From an uncultured Gloeocapsa sp. (GTDB lineage: Bacteria; Cyanobacteriota; Cyanobacteriia; Cyanobacteriales; Gloeocapsaceae): DNA of 6,637 bases. This document shows, piece after piece, positions 6,495 to 6,637 of the stretch. The number at the start of each line of letters is the position of its first letter. Position 1 is the stretch's first letter. The translations under genes and the position numbers were made by a program. The notes beneath the pieces are model-generated. The model saw only the letters and a program-made list of their open reading frames with translations. It was not told where the DNA came from and ran no database searches. The stretch covers positions 1-6,637 of the forward strand of contig CALGKL010000002.1 of the NCBI GenBank assembly GCA_937930495.1, in the 5' to 3' direction.

Positions 6495-6637
6495 CTGTAT
6501 TGTTTTTTTGATTCTTTTAACTATTGTGCCAAAATTTAGCCTAGGAAAGAAATATTAAGAAAATTAACTAAATTTTAATCTTAATTGCAGTTTTAACCCT
6601 TTTACTTCGATTTAACTCAGGAAGGTGATAGTTTAAA
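6495..6637. other. AT-rich intergenic region upstream of the ferredoxin gene
   Basis: No coding frame is convincing in these 143 bases. The region should hold the promoter of the ferredoxin cluster, but I see no pair of good -35/-10 boxes. Minus-strand candidates such as CACAAT (within TTTTGGCACAATAG, 6520-6533) have no acceptable -35. A 9-bp inverted repeat is listed separately. No NtcA-type GTA-N8-TAC site was found. Confidence 0.5.
6531..6576. repeat. 9-bp inverted repeat upstream of the ferredoxin gene
   Basis: AAAATTTAG (6531-6539) is repeated in inverse as CTAAATTTT (6568-6576) with 28 bases between. It lies about 37 to 82 bases before the ferredoxin ATG, within the expected promoter zone, and could be a regulator-binding dyad. 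The arms are almost pure A/T in an A/T-rich region, so chance is a real alternative. Confidence 0.25.

Noticed and set aside
6619..6625. Forward AGGAAGG resembling a Shine-Dalgarno near the right edge
   Set aside because: The only nearby start (GTG at 6625-6627) meets TAA after two codons. A true start would have to lie beyond the window, so no gene can be supported.

Overview
The window looks like chromosomal DNA from a cyanobacterium. It is fairly AT-rich and carries seven perfect copies of the HIP1 octamer GCGATCGC, a cyanobacterial hallmark. It also encodes a DUF3326 protein (a family I know mainly from cyanobacteria and plastid-bearing lineages), a plant-type [2Fe-2S] ferredoxin and a long pentapeptide-repeat protein. 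I cannot assign a genus from the sequence alone.

Left end, + strand (1-1212): the last 70 codons of an unrecognised protein end five bases before a 330-aa pentapeptide-repeat protein, so the two are probably co-transcribed. The pentapeptide gene runs tail-to-tail into ligA, and the two coding regions overlap by 27 bp.

Middle, - strand (1186-4250): hrcA (heat-shock repressor) is followed after two bases by ligA (NAD-dependent DNA ligase), so this is a probable hrcA-ligA operon. A 79-bp gap upstream of hrcA holds a plausible sigma-70-type promoter overlaid by an imperfect 10-bp dyad, which could be an operator.

Right end, - strand (4330-6494): four tightly packed genes read ferredoxin, a 57-aa protein, DUF3326 protein, CPBP intramembrane protease. 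The spacings are 13 nt, 5 nt and a 4-nt GTGA stop/start overlap. The 57-aa gene is short enough to be missed by length-filtered gene callers. A 143-bp AT-rich stretch lies upstream of the ferredoxin.

The window is mostly housekeeping and core cyanobacterial genes. I see no transposase, tRNA, rRNA, CRISPR array or phage gene. The part most likely to hold undescribed biology is the ferredoxin / 57-aa / DUF3326 / CPBP cluster: a redox carrier and a membrane protease packed against two proteins of unknown function. Next come the dyad at the hrcA promoter and the pentapeptide helix that changes register midway.
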